A DNA stretch of 64,000 bases from Neorhizobium petrolearium. GTDB taxonomy: Bacteria > Pseudomonadota > Alphaproteobacteria > Rhizobiales > Rhizobiaceae. Made by a program: the position numbers and the translations under genes. The first letter of the stretch is position 1. Each line of letters begins with the position of its first letter. The DNA lies in contig NZ_JAGGJW010000001.1 in assembly GCF_017873175.1 (NCBI RefSeq), positions 62,001 through 126,000 on the forward strand, given 5' to 3'. Below, piece after piece: positions 37,272-46,188 of the stretch. The notes below the pieces were generated by a model, which saw only the letters and a list, made by a program, of their open reading frames with translations, had not been told where the DNA came from and made no database searches.

Positions 37272-38150
37272 ATGCCCGAATTGCCAGAGGTTGAAACGGT
37301 CCGGCGCGGCCTCGCCCCGGCAATGGAAGGTGCCGTTATCGCAAGGCTCGAGCTGAATCGTCCCGACCTGCGTTTTCCGCTGCCCGAGAATTTCGCCGAG
37401 ACGGTCCGGGAGCGTCGTATTGTCTCACTCAGCCGCCGCGCCAAATACCTGCTGATCGACCTTGAGGATGATCTCACTGTCATCAGCCATCTCGGTATGT
37501 CCGGTTCCTTCCGGATCGAGGACGAGACGCTCGGGGAATTCCATCATCCGCGCTCCAAGGACCAGAAGCACGATCATGTCGTTTTCCACCTTCGGAACGG
37601 GAAGGGCCCTCTGAAGGTCATATATAACGACCCGCGCCGGTTCGGTTTCATGCAGCTCTGGAGGCGTAGCGAGCTCGATCTCTATCCCGCTTTCGCCCAA
37701 CTCGGGCCGGAGCCCACCGGCAACGCGCTCGACGCCGATTACCTGGCGGAACGGTTCTCCGGCAAAAGCCAGCCGCTCAAGGGCGCTCTTCTCGATCAGA
37801 CGGTGATCGCCGGTCTCGGCAATATCTATGTATGCGAAGCACTGTGGCGCGCGCATCTGTCGCCGAAGCGGGCGGCCGGCAGCATCGTCACGAAGACCGG
37901 CAGGCCTAAGAAGGAGCTTGGGCTGCTGACCGGGGTGATCCGCAATGTCATTGCCGATGCGATCGCCGCTGGCGGCTCGTCGCTGAAGGATCATATCCAG
38001 ACCGACGGCTCGCTCGGCTATTTCCAGCATTCCTTCTCCGTCTACGACCGTGAAGGCGGGGCTTGCTGCACGCCGGGTTGCGGCGGTACGGTCGCCCGCA
38101 TCACTCAGGCGGGCCGCTCCACCTTTTATTGTCCCGTCTGCCAGAAATAG
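37272..38150 (+). CDS. mutM: Formamidopyrimidine-DNA glycosylase
   Basis: This 292-residue bifunctional glycosylase/AP lyase removes 8-oxoguanine and formamidopyrimidines. P2 at the mature N-terminus ([14 protein letters not shown]) is the Schiff-base nucleophile and E3 assists. The H2TH region reads [20 protein letters not shown] near 170-190, and the C-terminal zinc finger is CCTPGCGG ... YCPVC with four usable cysteines. The ATG at 37272 is fixed because Pro must follow Met. It is followed after 15 bases by an enoyl-CoA hydratase gene. Confidence 0.97.
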   Translation: MPELPEVETVRRGLAPAMEGAVIARLELNRPDLRFPLPENFAETVRERRIVSLSRRAKYLLIDLEDDLTVISHLGMSGSFRIEDETLGEFHHPRSKDQKHDHVVFHLRNGKGPLKVIYNDPRRFGFMQLWRRSELDLYPAFAQLGPEPTGNALDADYLAERFSGKSQPLKGALLDQTVIAGLGNIYVCEALWRAHLSPKRAAGSIVTKTGRPKKELGLLTGVIRNVIADAIAAGGSSLKDHIQTDGSLGYFQHSFSVYDREGGACCTPGCGGTVARITQAGRSTFYCPVCQK

Positions 38151-38165
38151 GAGAGGAGACGCCGG

Positions 38166-38939
38166 ATGAGCTATGAAACCCTGCTGACCGAAACCCGCGG
38201 ACCGGTGGCGCTCGTCACGCTCAACCGGCCGAAGGCGCTGAACGCCCTGAACTCGACTGTGATGTCCGAGCTTGCTGACGCGCTGGCCGCCTTCGGCAAG
38301 GAAGAAGGCATCGGCGCGATCGTGCTGACCGGTTCCGAAAAGGCCTTTGCTGCCGGCGCCGACATCAAAGAGATGCAGGGGATCGATTTCGTCGACGCCT
38401 ATATCGGTGACTTCATCTCCGGCTGGGAGGCCGTGGCGGCGACCCGCAAGCCGATGATCGCCGCAGTTTCGGGCTTCGCGCTTGGCGGCGGCTGCGAGCT
38501 TGCCATGATGTGCGATTTCATCATCGCGTCGGAGACGGCGAAGTTCGGCCAGCCGGAGATCACGCTCGGCGTCATCCCGGGCATGGGCGGCTCGCAGCGC
38601 CTCACGAGGGCTGTAGGAAAGGCCAAGGCGATGGACCTCGTATTGACCGGCCGCATGATGGATGTAGCGGAGGCCGAAAGGGCAGGGCTGGTGGCTCGCA
38701 TCGTACCGCCCGAGCGGCTGATCGACGAGGCGGTCGAGACGGCCGCAAAGATCGCATCGTTCCCCCGCGCAGCTGTGCTGATGGCCAAGGAGGCGGTCAA
38801 CCGCTCCTTTGAAACGACGCTCGGCGAAGGCCTGCGTTTCGAGCGGCGGCTCTTCCATTCGCTGTTTGCCACTGCCGACCAGAAGGAAGGCATGGCGGCT
38901 TTCGTGGAAAAGCGTAAACCGCAATTTTCGAACCGATGA
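38166..38939 (+). CDS. Enoyl-CoA hydratase (crotonase)
   Basis: This 257-residue crotonase-family enzyme hydrates trans-2-enoyl-CoA in beta-oxidation. The oxyanion-hole segment [11 protein letters not shown] is near 61-71, [20 protein letters not shown] near 103-122, and the two catalytic glutamates lie in GGGCELA and [15 protein letters not shown] (about E112 and E132). Length and motifs fit short-chain enoyl-CoA hydratase (EchA/FadB1-like). The mutM-crotonase-rpsT-dnaA order is conserved in Rhizobiales. It probably shares the mutM transcript. Confidence 0.93.
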   Translation: MSYETLLTETRGPVALVTLNRPKALNALNSTVMSELADALAAFGKEEGIGAIVLTGSEKAFAAGADIKEMQGIDFVDAYIGDFISGWEAVAATRKPMIAAVSGFALGGGCELAMMCDFIIASETAKFGQPEITLGVIPGMGGSQRLTRAVGKAKAMDLVLTGRMMDVAEAERAGLVARIVPPERLIDEAVETAAKIASFPRAAVLMAKEAVNRSFETTLGEGLRFERRLFHSLFATADQKEGMAAFVEKRKPQFSNR

Positions 38940-38983
38940 GACGGGATCGCCATCGATCAATATGCGCGTCGCCAGAATCTGCG

Positions 38984-39012
38984 TTGACGGGGGCGGGTAT
39001 TCCGGTTATATG
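38984..39012 (+). promoter_or_regulatory. Sigma-70-type promoter for rpsT
   Basis: TTGACG at 38984-38989 and TATATG at 39007-39012 are separated by 17 bases, a near-consensus housekeeping promoter about 120 bases before the rpsT start. GGGCGGG and CCCGCCC flank the -10 box as an inverted repeat. Confidence 0.65.
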
Positions 39013-39133
39013 CCCGCCCACAGTTGAGAAAGCCTGATCACGGCTTCCTCTATTGCTCCCGAATTGCTGGATGAAGGGTCGCAGGACCGGCGGCAACGGT
39101 GGAGTTTGGTTCGAATTCGTAGAGAGGCATGAA

Positions 39134-39400
39134 ATGGCCAATACAACTTCGGCGAAAAAGGCGACCCGCAAGATCGCTCGCCGTACCGCAGTCAACAAGG
39201 CTCGCCGTTCGCGCGTCCGCGGCTTCATCCGCAAGGTCGAGGAAGCGATCGCATCGGGTGATATCGCCGTTGCTGCCGAAGCGCTCAAGGTTGCACAGCC
39301 GGAAATCCAGCGCGCCGCATCCAAGGGCGTGCTTCATAGCAACACGGCATCTCGCAAGGTGTCCCGTCTTGCGGCCCGTGTGAAGGCGCTTTCCGCTTAA
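39134..39400 (+). CDS. rpsT: Small-subunit ribosomal protein bS20
   Basis: This 88-residue basic protein binds 16S rRNA during early assembly of the 30S subunit. [39 protein letters not shown] is the typical lysine/arginine-rich start and the rest is helical, ending [12 protein letters not shown]. The frame opens upstream but the ATG at 39134 fits the family. A promoter lies at 38984-39012 and a terminator at 39431-39456, so it is its own transcript ahead of dnaA. Confidence 0.98.
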   Translation: MANTTSAKKATRKIARRTAVNKARRSRVRGFIRKVEEAIASGDIAVAAEALKVAQPEIQRAASKGVLHSNTASRKVSRLAARVKALSA

Positions 39401-40254
39401 CGACATTTGTTAAAATTGTATTGCAATGAAGCCTGGTCGGTTGACCGGGCTTTTTGTGATTCTCTCAGTCATCCTTATAATTATCCGGCTCATTAACAAT
39501 TTCGTGTCAAGGGCGTGACATAAAATATCATTTTAAATCATATACTTATCGGAGGTGCGCGAGTCGATAGGCGACTTTCCACGCGCCTAAATGCCCGGTG
39601 ACCGAGTCAAGAAGATTTTTATTTTTTCTGTGAACAATCATTCGGAATGTATGTCATTTTTGAATCCCATTGATTCAACTGCGATTCTCCATGACTGCGT
39701 CTGTGACATTCAAATCACGCCCGCCGAGTCAACGCCCGCCTCTTAATTTTGCGTAAAATTCATCATTGATCTTGGCATTTGATCCTGCCTAAATGGCCTC
39801 CAGCAAGGGCCGCGGGGATTACTTAAGAGGGCTGCCGGGACCGTCTGTAAAGGCGGTGGATAGGCTTTCTGCCCCTTGCTACGGGAGAGCTCTTCCCGTT
39901 CTTCAGGTAACCATCGATTGTGCGCCGGAAAATTGGCGTTTTCCGGAAACGGTCGGTTTTTGTCAACGCGGATCTGGCGGGAGCCGGATAACGGAGGTGC
40001 GAGAGGTTTCGGACAACTCATGCAGAGGATGAGGTGTTCGGTTGCGTGGGGTGGCTTCCACGAGTTCAAGCCCGTGTACGAGGTGGGCTAGGCGAGGCCT
40101 TCATTCAGCCGCAAGGCGGAAGAAGGAGTTGGAAAAGGGGACGGGCGGCGGCGATTCTCAATGAGTGGGGATGGTCTGCGACGCCTTGAAACGAGATTTG
40201 TCCTGGCGGGTAAACGAGAATCGCCGGGCGGCAAGATTTGGAAGGCGGCAAATA
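39401..40254. other. 854-base rpsT-dnaA intergenic region with a GANTC cluster
   Basis: No gene is supported here. After the rpsT terminator the sequence becomes AT-rich to about 39780, then GC-rich. GANTC, the CcrM methylation site, occurs at 39458, 39561, 39604, 39662, 39672, 39683, 39726, 40153 and 40218: seven in the first 273 bases, where chance predicts about one. I find no perfect TTATCCACA DnaA box; TTATCCGGC at 39481 is only a partial match. It probably holds the dnaA promoter(s) and regulatory leader. Short open frames such as 39793-40032 lack coding features. Confidence 0.75.
39431..39456 (+). terminator. Rho-independent terminator of rpsT
   Basis: GCCTGGTC (39431-39438) pairs with GACCGGGC (39443-39450), one G-U pair and a four-base loop, followed by TTTTTG. 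It starts 30 bases past the rpsT stop and isolates rpsT from dnaA. Confidence 0.88.
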
Positions 40255-41826
40255 ATGCAGATGAATATCGTATCAGCCCGTGCAGGTAATGGAGACCAAG
40301 CACGGCAGGCACTTGATTCAGTTTGCTCCCAGGCGGCAGGGGAAACATCGGAGATGAGGCATGATGCTCTTTTTGAGCGATTCAGCACACGTTTGAAAGC
40401 GCAAGTCGGTCAGGATGTTTATGCAAGCTGGTTCGGGCGTTTGAAGCTGCATTCGGTCTCAAAGAGTCTGGTTCGTCTCACGGTGCCGACGACTTTCCTC
40501 AAATCCTGGATCAATAACCGCTACCTTGATCTCATTACGTCGATCTTCCAGGCGGAAGACCCGGAGATTCTGAAGGTGGAAATCCTGGTGCGCAGCGCAA
40601 GCCGCCATCCTCGCCTCCCGGCTGCATGCGAAGAGCGTGCTCTTTCCCCTGAACCGGCGCCGGCTCAATCACACCAGCGACCGCAGATGCCGCGCGAAAT
40701 CGGCAAGATTGCTTCTTTTCCGGCGCCGGCTGCTGCCGCTGCCGCTGCCCGTGCGACTCAGGCGCCGGGCCCGTTGTTCGGTTCGCCGCTCGACAGCCGT
40801 TTCACGTTTGAAACCTTTGTGGAAGGCCCGTCGAACCGGGTAGCGCTTGCCGCTGCCAAGACGATCGCCGAAGCCGGTGCAGGCGCCGTGCGCTTCAATC
40901 CGCTCTTCATTCATTCCGGCGTGGGCCTCGGCAAGACGCATCTCCTGCAGGCGATTGCGAATGCAGCCGTCGGCAGTGAGCGCATGCCGCGGGTCGTCTA
41001 TCTGACGGCGGAATATTTCATGTGGCGCTTTGCGACCGCGATCCGTGATAACGATGCGCTGACGCTCAAGGATTCACTGCGCAATATCGACCTCCTGATC
41101 ATCGACGACATGCAGTTCCTGCAGGGCAAGATGATCCAGAACGAGTTCTGCCATCTGCTGAACATGCTGCTCGACAGCGCAAAGCAGGTGGTGGTTGCTG
41201 CAGACCGTGCGCCCTGGGAACTGGAATCGCTCGATCCGCGCGTCCGTTCGCGCCTGCAGGGCGGTGTGGCGATTGAAGTCGAAGCGCCGGATTACGAGAT
41301 GCGCCTCGAAATGCTGAAGGGCCGTCTCGCGACCGCCCGGCAGGACGATCCTTCGCTCGATATTCCCGCGGAAATCCTAAGCCATGTGGCACGGAACGTG
41401 ACGGCCAGCGGCCGCGAGTTGGAGGGCGCGTTCAATCAACTCCTGTTCCGCCGCTCCTTCGAGCCGTCGCTGTCGATCGAGCGCGTCGACGAACTGCTCG
41501 CCCATCTGGTCGGTGCCGGCGAGGCCAGGCGCGTCCGTATCGAGGACATCCAGCGCATTGTGGCGCGTCACTATAATGTTTCACGGCAGGAACTGGTCTC
41601 GAACCGCCGTACGCGCGTCATCGTCAAGCCGCGGCAGGTTGCCATGTACCTCTCAAAGACCATGACGCCGCGCTCTTTCCCGGAAATCGGGCGCCGGTTC
41701 GGCGGTCGCGATCATACGACCGTGCTCCACGCGGTCCGCAAGATCGAGGAACTGATTTCCGGTGACACCAAGCTCAGCCATGAAGTGGAGCTTTTGAAGC
41801 GGCTGATCAACGAGAACAACGCTTAA
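40255..41826 (+). CDS. dnaA: Chromosomal replication initiator protein DnaA
   Basis: This 523-residue AAA+ protein opens the replication origin. Domain I begins near [27 protein letters not shown] (from residue 34), domain II is the variable Ala/Pro-rich linker (about 130-185), domain III carries Walker [16 protein letters not shown] near 222 and Walker [14 protein letters not shown] near 282, and domain IV has the DNA-binding signature [16 protein letters not shown] near 483. I choose the ATG at 40255 because GGAAGGCGG precedes it. Starts at 40165 (upstream) and 40354 are alternatives. dnaN is not adjacent. Confidence 0.97.
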   Translation: MQMNIVSARAGNGDQARQALDSVCSQAAGETSEMRHDALFERFSTRLKAQVGQDVYASWFGRLKLHSVSKSLVRLTVPTTFLKSWINNRYLDLITSIFQAEDPEILKVEILVRSASRHPRLPAACEERALSPEPAPAQSHQRPQMPREIGKIASFPAPAAAAAAARATQAPGPLFGSPLDSRFTFETFVEGPSNRVALAAAKTIAEAGAGAVRFNPLFIHSGVGLGKTHLLQAIANAAVGSERMPRVVYLTAEYFMWRFATAIRDNDALTLKDSLRNIDLLIIDDMQFLQGKMIQNEFCHLLNMLLDSAKQVVVAADRAPWELESLDPRVRSRLQGGVAIEVEAPDYEMRLEMLKGRLATARQDDPSLDIPAEILSHVARNVTASGRELEGAFNQLLFRRSFEPSLSIERVDELLAHLVGAGEARRVRIEDIQRIVARHYNVSRQELVSNRRTRVIVKPRQVAMYLSKTMTPRSFPEIGRRFGGRDHTTVLHAVRKIEELISGDTKLSHEVELLKRLINENNA

Positions 41827-41923
41827 GGCGATGTTCCCCCTCTCTGCTGCAGCGATCTGGGCCGTGGCGTGCATCACGCCTGGTCCTGAGCTCTTGTCGT
41901 CGTCGCGGTAGGAGACGGAAGGC

Positions 41924-42514
41924 ATGGAAGACGACCCGACATTCCGCTTCTACGCCGAAAATGCAGCGATCTATGCAGCAAGGACTTCCGAATCGAGCCG
42001 GTTCCGGCTCGATCGCTTTCTCTTGAAACTGAAACCCGGCGCGGAAATCCTAGAGCTCGGTTGCGGCAATGGCCGCGACAGCGCCTCGATGATGGAGCGT
42101 GGTTTTCGCGTGATGCCGACCGACGGCACGCCGGAAATGGCGGATGAAGCCGAAAAGCGTCTGAGCGTGCCGGTGCGCGTGCTGCGGTTTGAGGATATCG
42201 ACGCAGTCGATGCCTTTGATGGCGTCTGGGCCAATGCCTGCCTGCTGCACGTCCCGCGGTCTGACCTTGGCGGCATTCTGGCCGGCATTCACTCGGCTCT
42301 CAGATCAGGCGGCATTTTCTATGCAAGCTTCAAGGCCGGCGCGGCGGAAGGCTTCGACGATCTCGGCCGCTACTACAATTATCCCTCGCGGGAGTGGCTG
42401 AACGCGGTCTATGAAACCCGGCACTGGGCATCAATCGATATCGATGAGACGCATGGCGGTGCCTACGATGATAGGCCGACCGACTGGCTGCATGTCACTG
42501 CGGTAAAGGGCTGA
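41924..42514 (+). CDS. Class I SAM-dependent methyltransferase, substrate unknown
   Basis: This 196-residue protein has the compact class I methyltransferase fold: the SAM loop EILELGCGNGRDSASMMERGF near 41-61, an acidic motif II (VMPTDGTPEMADEAEKR), and WANACLLHVPRSDLGGIL near 104-121 followed by LRSGGIFYASFKAG. It belongs to a broad Tellurite-resistance/methyltransf_11-like group and has no feature naming a substrate. The ATG at 41924 follows AGGAGACGG. It comes 97 bases after dnaA and abuts the convergent hemW. Confidence 0.82.
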   Translation: MEDDPTFRFYAENAAIYAARTSESSRFRLDRFLLKLKPGAEILELGCGNGRDSASMMERGFRVMPTDGTPEMADEAEKRLSVPVRVLRFEDIDAVDAFDGVWANACLLHVPRSDLGGILAGIHSALRSGGIFYASFKAGAAEGFDDLGRYYNYPSREWLNAVYETRHWASIDIDETHGGAYDDRPTDWLHVTAVKG

Positions 42515-43726
42515 TCAGCACGCAAGATCGGCCACCACGGCATCCAGGATCAGCATGCCTGATGACGTGCAGCGCAGGCGCGAGTTGCCGAGACGCTCGA
42601 TGAAGCCGTGCTCCAGCAGCCGCTCTTCGCGGACGGGATCCGGATCGCGGCCGGAAAGTTGCTGCCAGCGGGCGAGATCCACACCCTCCCGCAGTCGAAG
42701 CCCCATCAGCAGCAGTTCGTCGGCCTGTTCCTCGAAGCCGAGGACCTCCTCTTCCACCATGCCGTGGCCCGTCCGTTCCACCTGTTCGAGCCAGGTTTCC
42801 GGCCGCCGTTCGGTCGACGTCGCGATCTTGTTGCGTCCGCGCGTCAGCCGGCCATGCGCGCCGGGGCCAATGCCCGCGTAGTCTCCGTAGCGCCAATAGG
42901 TGAGGTTGTGGCGGCTTTCGGCACCCGGCCGGGCATGATTGGAAACCTCGTAGGCCGGCAGGCCATGCCGGGCGGTAATCTCCTGCGTCGCCTCGTAGAG
43001 GATTGCCGACTGTTCTCCATCCGGCACCACCAGCTTGCCGGCCTTGTGGAGTCCGTAGAAGGGCGTGCCCTCCTCGATGGTGAGCTGGTAGAGCGACAAG
43101 TGGTCGACCGCATAGGAGATGGCCTCGTTCAACTCCGTCTCCCAGGCTTCGACCGTCTGGTTAGGCCGGGCGTAGATCAGGTCGAAGCTCATGCGCGGAA
43201 AGATCTCGCGTGCCAGGCGGATCGCCTTCAGCGCATCGGTGACGTCATGCAGCCGCCCGAGGAAGCGCAGATCGGCATCATTGAGGGCCTGGACACCGAG
43301 CGACACGCGGTTGACGCCGGCTTGCCTGTAGCCGCGAAAACGGGTTGCCTCGACGCTTGAGGGGTTGGCCTCCATGGTGATCTCGATGCCATCGGGCACA
43401 TGCCAGTGCCGGGCGATACCCTCAAGGATCGCCGCAACGGTGGCCGGGTCCATGAGGGAGGGGGTGCCGCCGCCGAGAAAGATGCTGGTGACTGTCTTCG
43501 GACCGCTCATGCGTCGCATCGCCTCCATCTCCTTCAGGAAGGTTGCGGTGAAGCGGGGCTGGTCCACCGGCTGGTGGCGGACATGGCTGTTGAAGTCACA
43601 ATAGGGACATTTGGCTGCGCAGAATGGCCAATGCACATAGACCCCGAATCCCGGCTCGCCCGTATCGGGCAGAAGTGCATCGGGCAGAAAACCCGGCACA
43701 AGGGGAGGAAAGTTCTCCACCCTCAT
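42515..43726 (-). CDS. hemW: HemW radical-SAM heme chaperone family protein
   Basis: This 403-residue protein is of the HemW type, formerly called oxygen-independent coproporphyrinogen oxidase-like. The radical-SAM cluster CxxxCxxC is C36-A-A-K-C40-P-Y-C43, followed by [17 protein letters not shown] near 84 and [20 protein letters not shown] near 140 are further radical-SAM features. The fourth cysteine of true HemN (CxxxCxxCxC) is replaced by Phe45, which marks HemW: it binds heme rather than decarboxylating coproporphyrinogen. Its start overlaps the rdgB stop by four bases. Confidence 0.95.
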   Translation of the reverse strand: MRVENFPPLVPGFLPDALLPDTGEPGFGVYVHWPFCAAKCPYCDFNSHVRHQPVDQPRFTATFLKEMEAMRRMSGPKTVTSIFLGGGTPSLMDPATVAAILEGIARHWHVPDGIEITMEANPSSVEATRFRGYRQAGVNRVSLGVQALNDADLRFLGRLHDVTDALKAIRLAREIFPRMSFDLIYARPNQTVEAWETELNEAISYAVDHLSLYQLTIEEGTPFYGLHKAGKLVVPDGEQSAILYEATQEITARHGLPAYEVSNHARPGAESRHNLTYWRYGDYAGIGPGAHGRLTRGRNKIATSTERRPETWLEQVERTGHGMVEEEVLGFEEQADELLLMGLRLREGVDLARWQQLSGRDPDPVREERLLEHGFIERLGNSRLRCTSSGMLILDAVVADLAC

Positions 43727-44367
43727 GCCTCCAGGCAGGTTTCGACGAAGCGCTTGAAGGCGCGGGCGCGGTGGGAGAGGGCTTCCGCCTCGCCCGGCCT
43801 CCAGCCATGTTTCTGATCACTGCTCATTTCACCGAAGGTAATATCATAGCCCTGCGGTTGGAAGACGGGGTCGTAACCAAAACCCTGAGTGCCGCGCGGG
43901 GGCCACACCACGGTGCCCTCCACCTCGCCCCTGAACATTTCCGTGTGGCCGTCCGGCCAGGCGAGGCAGAGCACGCTGACGAAGCGACAGCGGCGTTCTT
44001 CCGGTTTGATCGCGCCCTTGTCGGCGAGCGCCTTCTCGACCTTTTCCATCGCCATCTGGAAATCACGGCTGCCATCCTCGCGTTCCGCCCAGTTGGCGGT
44101 ATAGACGCCAGGCGCACCGCCCAGTGCGTCGATCACCAGTCCGGAATCGTCGGAAAGCGCCGGCAGGCCGGAGGCCCGGGCCGAAGCGAGCGCCTTGATC
44201 GCGGCATTCTCCTCAAAGGTCGTGCCGGTTTCCTCCGGCTCCTCGAATTTCAGTTCGGCTGCGGATTTCGCCGAAAAGCCGAGCGGGCCGATCAGTTCGG
44301 CGATCTCGCGGATTTTTCCGGCATTGTGGCTGGCGACGACGATGGTTTTTGTATCGAGCTTGCGCAT
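43723..44367 (-). CDS. rdgB: Non-canonical purine NTP pyrophosphatase (RdgB/HAM1)
   Basis: This 214-residue enzyme hydrolyses dITP, XTP and ITP to the monophosphates, keeping deaminated purines out of nucleic acids. [10 protein letters not shown] near 13-22, the acidic [50 protein letters not shown] stretch near 45-90, and [12 protein letters not shown] with EMSSDQK...[10 protein letters not shown] near 155-205 are the family signature. The ATG at 44367 gives the family start; the longer frame has no binding site. It overlaps hemW by four bases. Confidence 0.96.
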   Translation of the reverse strand: MRKLDTKTIVVASHNAGKIREIAELIGPLGFSAKSAAELKFEEPEETGTTFEENAAIKALASARASGLPALSDDSGLVIDALGGAPGVYTANWAEREDGSRDFQMAMEKVEKALADKGAIKPEERRCRFVSVLCLAWPDGHTEMFRGEVEGTVVWPPRGTQGFGYDPVFQPQGYDITFGEMSSDQKHGWRPGEAEALSHRARAFKRFVETCLEA

Positions 44368-44434
44368 TCTCTGTCTTTTTGAAACGAATAGGTGAAGTGA
44401 TTGGGGTTCCGACATTCTCGCGGAAGATCACGGC

Positions 44435-44740
44435 TCAAACTTCTTCGACAACCTCGTAATGCTCGACAAAATTGTCGAATTCGATGAGGGCCGCAATCGC
44501 GCCCGGCTCCACGACGGCTTTGTTGAGCGTATCACCGGCAAAATCACGGATGGCGTTCATGTCCTTCCAGCGGGTCAGCACCACGAATTCGATGCGGTCA
44601 CCGAGCGTTCGCCGGCTGAGGTGAGCTCCCACGAACCCCGGAAGGGCCTGCAGTTCCGGGATCACATGACTGCAGAAATGCGCGGGATAGGCATCGGTAT
44701 TGGAGGGGGAGGCGCGTCCCCGCCATTCACGTATGATCAT
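44435..44740 (-). CDS. Antibiotic-biosynthesis-monooxygenase (ABM) domain protein
   Basis: This 101-residue protein is a dimeric alpha/beta-barrel of the ABM type: MIIREWRGRASPSNTDAYPAHF, then ELQALPGFVGAHLSRRT near 29-45, and EFVVLTRWKDMNAIRDFAGD near 51-70. Such proteins act as cofactor-free monooxygenases or heme-binding proteins; no catalytic residue is certain here. It lies between the VOC gene and rdgB on the same strand and may share the rph transcript. Function unknown. Confidence 0.82.
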   Translation of the reverse strand: MIIREWRGRASPSNTDAYPAHFCSHVIPELQALPGFVGAHLSRRTLGDRIEFVVLTRWKDMNAIRDFAGDTLNKAVVEPGAIAALIEFDNFVEHYEVVEEV

Positions 44741-44819
44741 CGGGAGAAATCCTGGCTCTGACTGTCTTGTCTATACCGGAGTTTTACCGCCGATACCAAG
44801 CATCTTATAAGCGGCTTCC

Positions 44820-45227
44820 TTATTCGAGGCCCCAGAGCCTTGGCTCTGCGCATTCCAGGCTGTTGCCGGCCGGGTCGCGGAAATAGATCGAGCGGGCGCC
44901 GTTCGGCCAGCGGAAATCGCTTTCTATGGCAATGCCTGCCCGGTTCAGCGTTTCCTTGATCCTGTCTATCGCCTCGCCGCTTACCCGGAAGCAGGCATGC
45001 CCGGGACCGATGGTGCCATGCGGCGGAACAGGCAAGGCGCCTGCTGCTGGTGGCTTCACCGTTTCCTTCGGATTGAAGATCAGCAGAATGCCCGGTCCGC
45101 AGCGGAAGAAGACATGCCGGTTTCCTGCGCGCAAGATCTTCTCAAGGTCGAGCACGCCGCCATAGAAGGCTTCCGCGGCATCGAGATCGTCGGCATAGAG
45201 CGCAGTTTCGAGAATTCCTTCGATCAC
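44820..45227 (-). CDS. VOC (glyoxalase-like) family protein
   Basis: This 135-residue protein is a VOC fold: ILETALYADDLDAAEAFYGGVLDLEKI at 5-31, HACFRVSGEAIDRIKETLNRAGI near 81-103, and the C-terminal SIYFRDPAGNSLECAEP with a Glu at the typical metal position. Possible ligands are H82 and E127. It lies 16 bases after rph on the same strand and may be co-transcribed. Substrate unknown; a fosfomycin-type or glyoxalase-like isomerase is possible by family only. Confidence 0.85.
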   Translation of the reverse strand: MIEGILETALYADDLDAAEAFYGGVLDLEKILRAGNRHVFFRCGPGILLIFNPKETVKPPAAGALPVPPHGTIGPGHACFRVSGEAIDRIKETLNRAGIAIESDFRWPNGARSIYFRDPAGNSLECAEPRLWGLE

Positions 45228-45243
45228 CGCGCTCTCCTTCCGG

Positions 45244-45960
45244 TCAAGCGATCGCCTGCTTCTGCAGCGCCACCAGTTCCTGCGTGCCCGCCTGGGCGAG
45301 GGCCAGAAGCTGCAGGAATTCTTCCTGGCTGAAAGGAGCGCCTTCAGCCGTTCCCTGGACCTCGACGATGCCGCCCGCGCCGGTCATGACGAAATTGGCG
45401 TCGGTTTCGGCTGCGGAATCTTCGAGATAATCGAGATCGATCACGGGCTGGCTGGCAAAAATGCCGCAGGAGATCGCCGCGACATGGTCCTTCAGCACCT
45501 TGTCGACCTTGATCATCGAACGGCTTTCCATCCATTTGAGGCAGTCGTAGAGCGCTACCCAGCCGCCGGTGATCGCGGCCGTGCGTGTGCCGCCGTCCGC
45601 CTGGATGACGTCGCAGTCGATCGTGATCTGCTTCTCGCCGAGCGCCTCGAGATTGATGACGGCGCGGAGCGACCGGCCGATCAGGCGCTGGATTTCCTGG
45701 GTGCGCCCGCCCTGTTTGCCGGCGGCGGCCTCGCGCTTCATGCGCTCGCCCGTGGCGCGCGGCAGCATGCCGTATTCGGCGGTCACCCAGCCCTTGCCGG
45801 AATTGCGCAGCCACGGCGGTGTCTTTTCTTCAAGGCTCGCGGTGCAGAGCACATGTGTGTCGCCAAATTTGACGAGGCAGGAGCCTTCCGCATGCTTGGA
45901 GAAATTGCGCTCGAACGAAACCTTGCGCATCTGGTTTGTCTGTCTGCCTGAAGGCCGCAT
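45244..45960 (-). CDS. rph: Ribonuclease PH
   Basis: This 238-residue hexameric phosphorolytic 3'-5' exoribonuclease trims tRNA 3' ends and aids rRNA turnover. [92 protein letters not shown] and the phosphate-binding [20 protein letters not shown] near 113-132 are diagnostic. It is divergent from hrcA, an alphaproteobacterial arrangement. An intergenic palindromic repeat lies between the two genes. Downstream on the same strand are VOC, ABM, rdgB and hemW genes. Confidence 0.97.
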   Translation of the reverse strand: MRPSGRQTNQMRKVSFERNFSKHAEGSCLVKFGDTHVLCTASLEEKTPPWLRNSGKGWVTAEYGMLPRATGERMKREAAAGKQGGRTQEIQRLIGRSLRAVINLEALGEKQITIDCDVIQADGGTRTAAITGGWVALYDCLKWMESRSMIKVDKVLKDHVAAISCGIFASQPVIDLDYLEDSAAETDANFVMTGAGGIVEVQGTAEGAPFSQEEFLQLLALAQAGTQELVALQKQAIA

Positions 45961-45992
45961 TCGCCACTCCCTGGATTTCGGTTTCAGCCTTC

Positions 45993-46040
45993 TAAAGCAA
46001 TTCCAGGAAAAGTGCGAAGCGGTTTTCCGTCCGGAATTGC
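45993..46040. repeat. Palindromic intergenic repeat (rhizobial type)
   Basis: AAAGCAATTCCAGGAAAAGT opens the element and GTTTTCCGTCCGGAATTGCG closes it. The arms GCAATTCC/GGAATTGC and GGAAAA/TTTTCC pair to form a hairpin around a GTGCGAAGCG centre. A more decayed copy lies at 13475-13520. I recognise this repeat class from many Rhizobiaceae intergenic regions. Confidence 0.75.
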
Positions 46041-46126
46041 GAATCTTGATATTCCGGCGGCGATCCTGCAGGAAAAGGTCGTTGGCCGGCTGTCATGCGA
46101 GGGAATGGGTCATCCGATTTTCCCTT

Positions 46127-46154
46127 TTGCGATAGCCGGAGGAATGACTATATT
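46127..46154 (+). promoter_or_regulatory. Candidate sigma-70 promoter for hrcA
   Basis: TTGCGA at 46127-46132 and TATATT at 46149-46154 are separated by 16 bases; the -10 box lies 34 bases before the hrcA ATG. No CIRCE inverted repeat (TTAGCACTC-N9-GAGTGCTAA) is seen here, so autoregulation by HrcA is not supported. Confidence 0.45.
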
Positions 46155-46188
46155 TTCACAGCAGATCAACGGCACGGTGAAGGAATAA

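Noticed and set aside
37425..38960. 511-codon minus-strand frame opposite mutM and the crotonase gene
   Set aside because: Spans two clear genes antisense and lacks any family signature.
39397..39413. TTAAC-N7-GTTAA dyad at the rpsT stop as a CtrA site
   Set aside because: CtrA sites are TTAA-N7-TTAA; here the TTAA elements are nine bases apart and the dyad overlaps the stop codon.
39481..39489. TTATCCGGC as a DnaA box
   Set aside because: Only six of nine positions match TTATCCACA, and no cluster of similar sites surrounds it, so an origin is not supported.
39793..40032. 79-codon frame in the rpsT-dnaA gap
   Set aside because: No recognisable domain, no binding site, and it lies in the presumed dnaA regulatory region.
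46041..46188. CIRCE operator before hrcA
   Set aside because: I looked for TTAGCACTC-N9-GAGTGCTAA and found nothing close on either strand.
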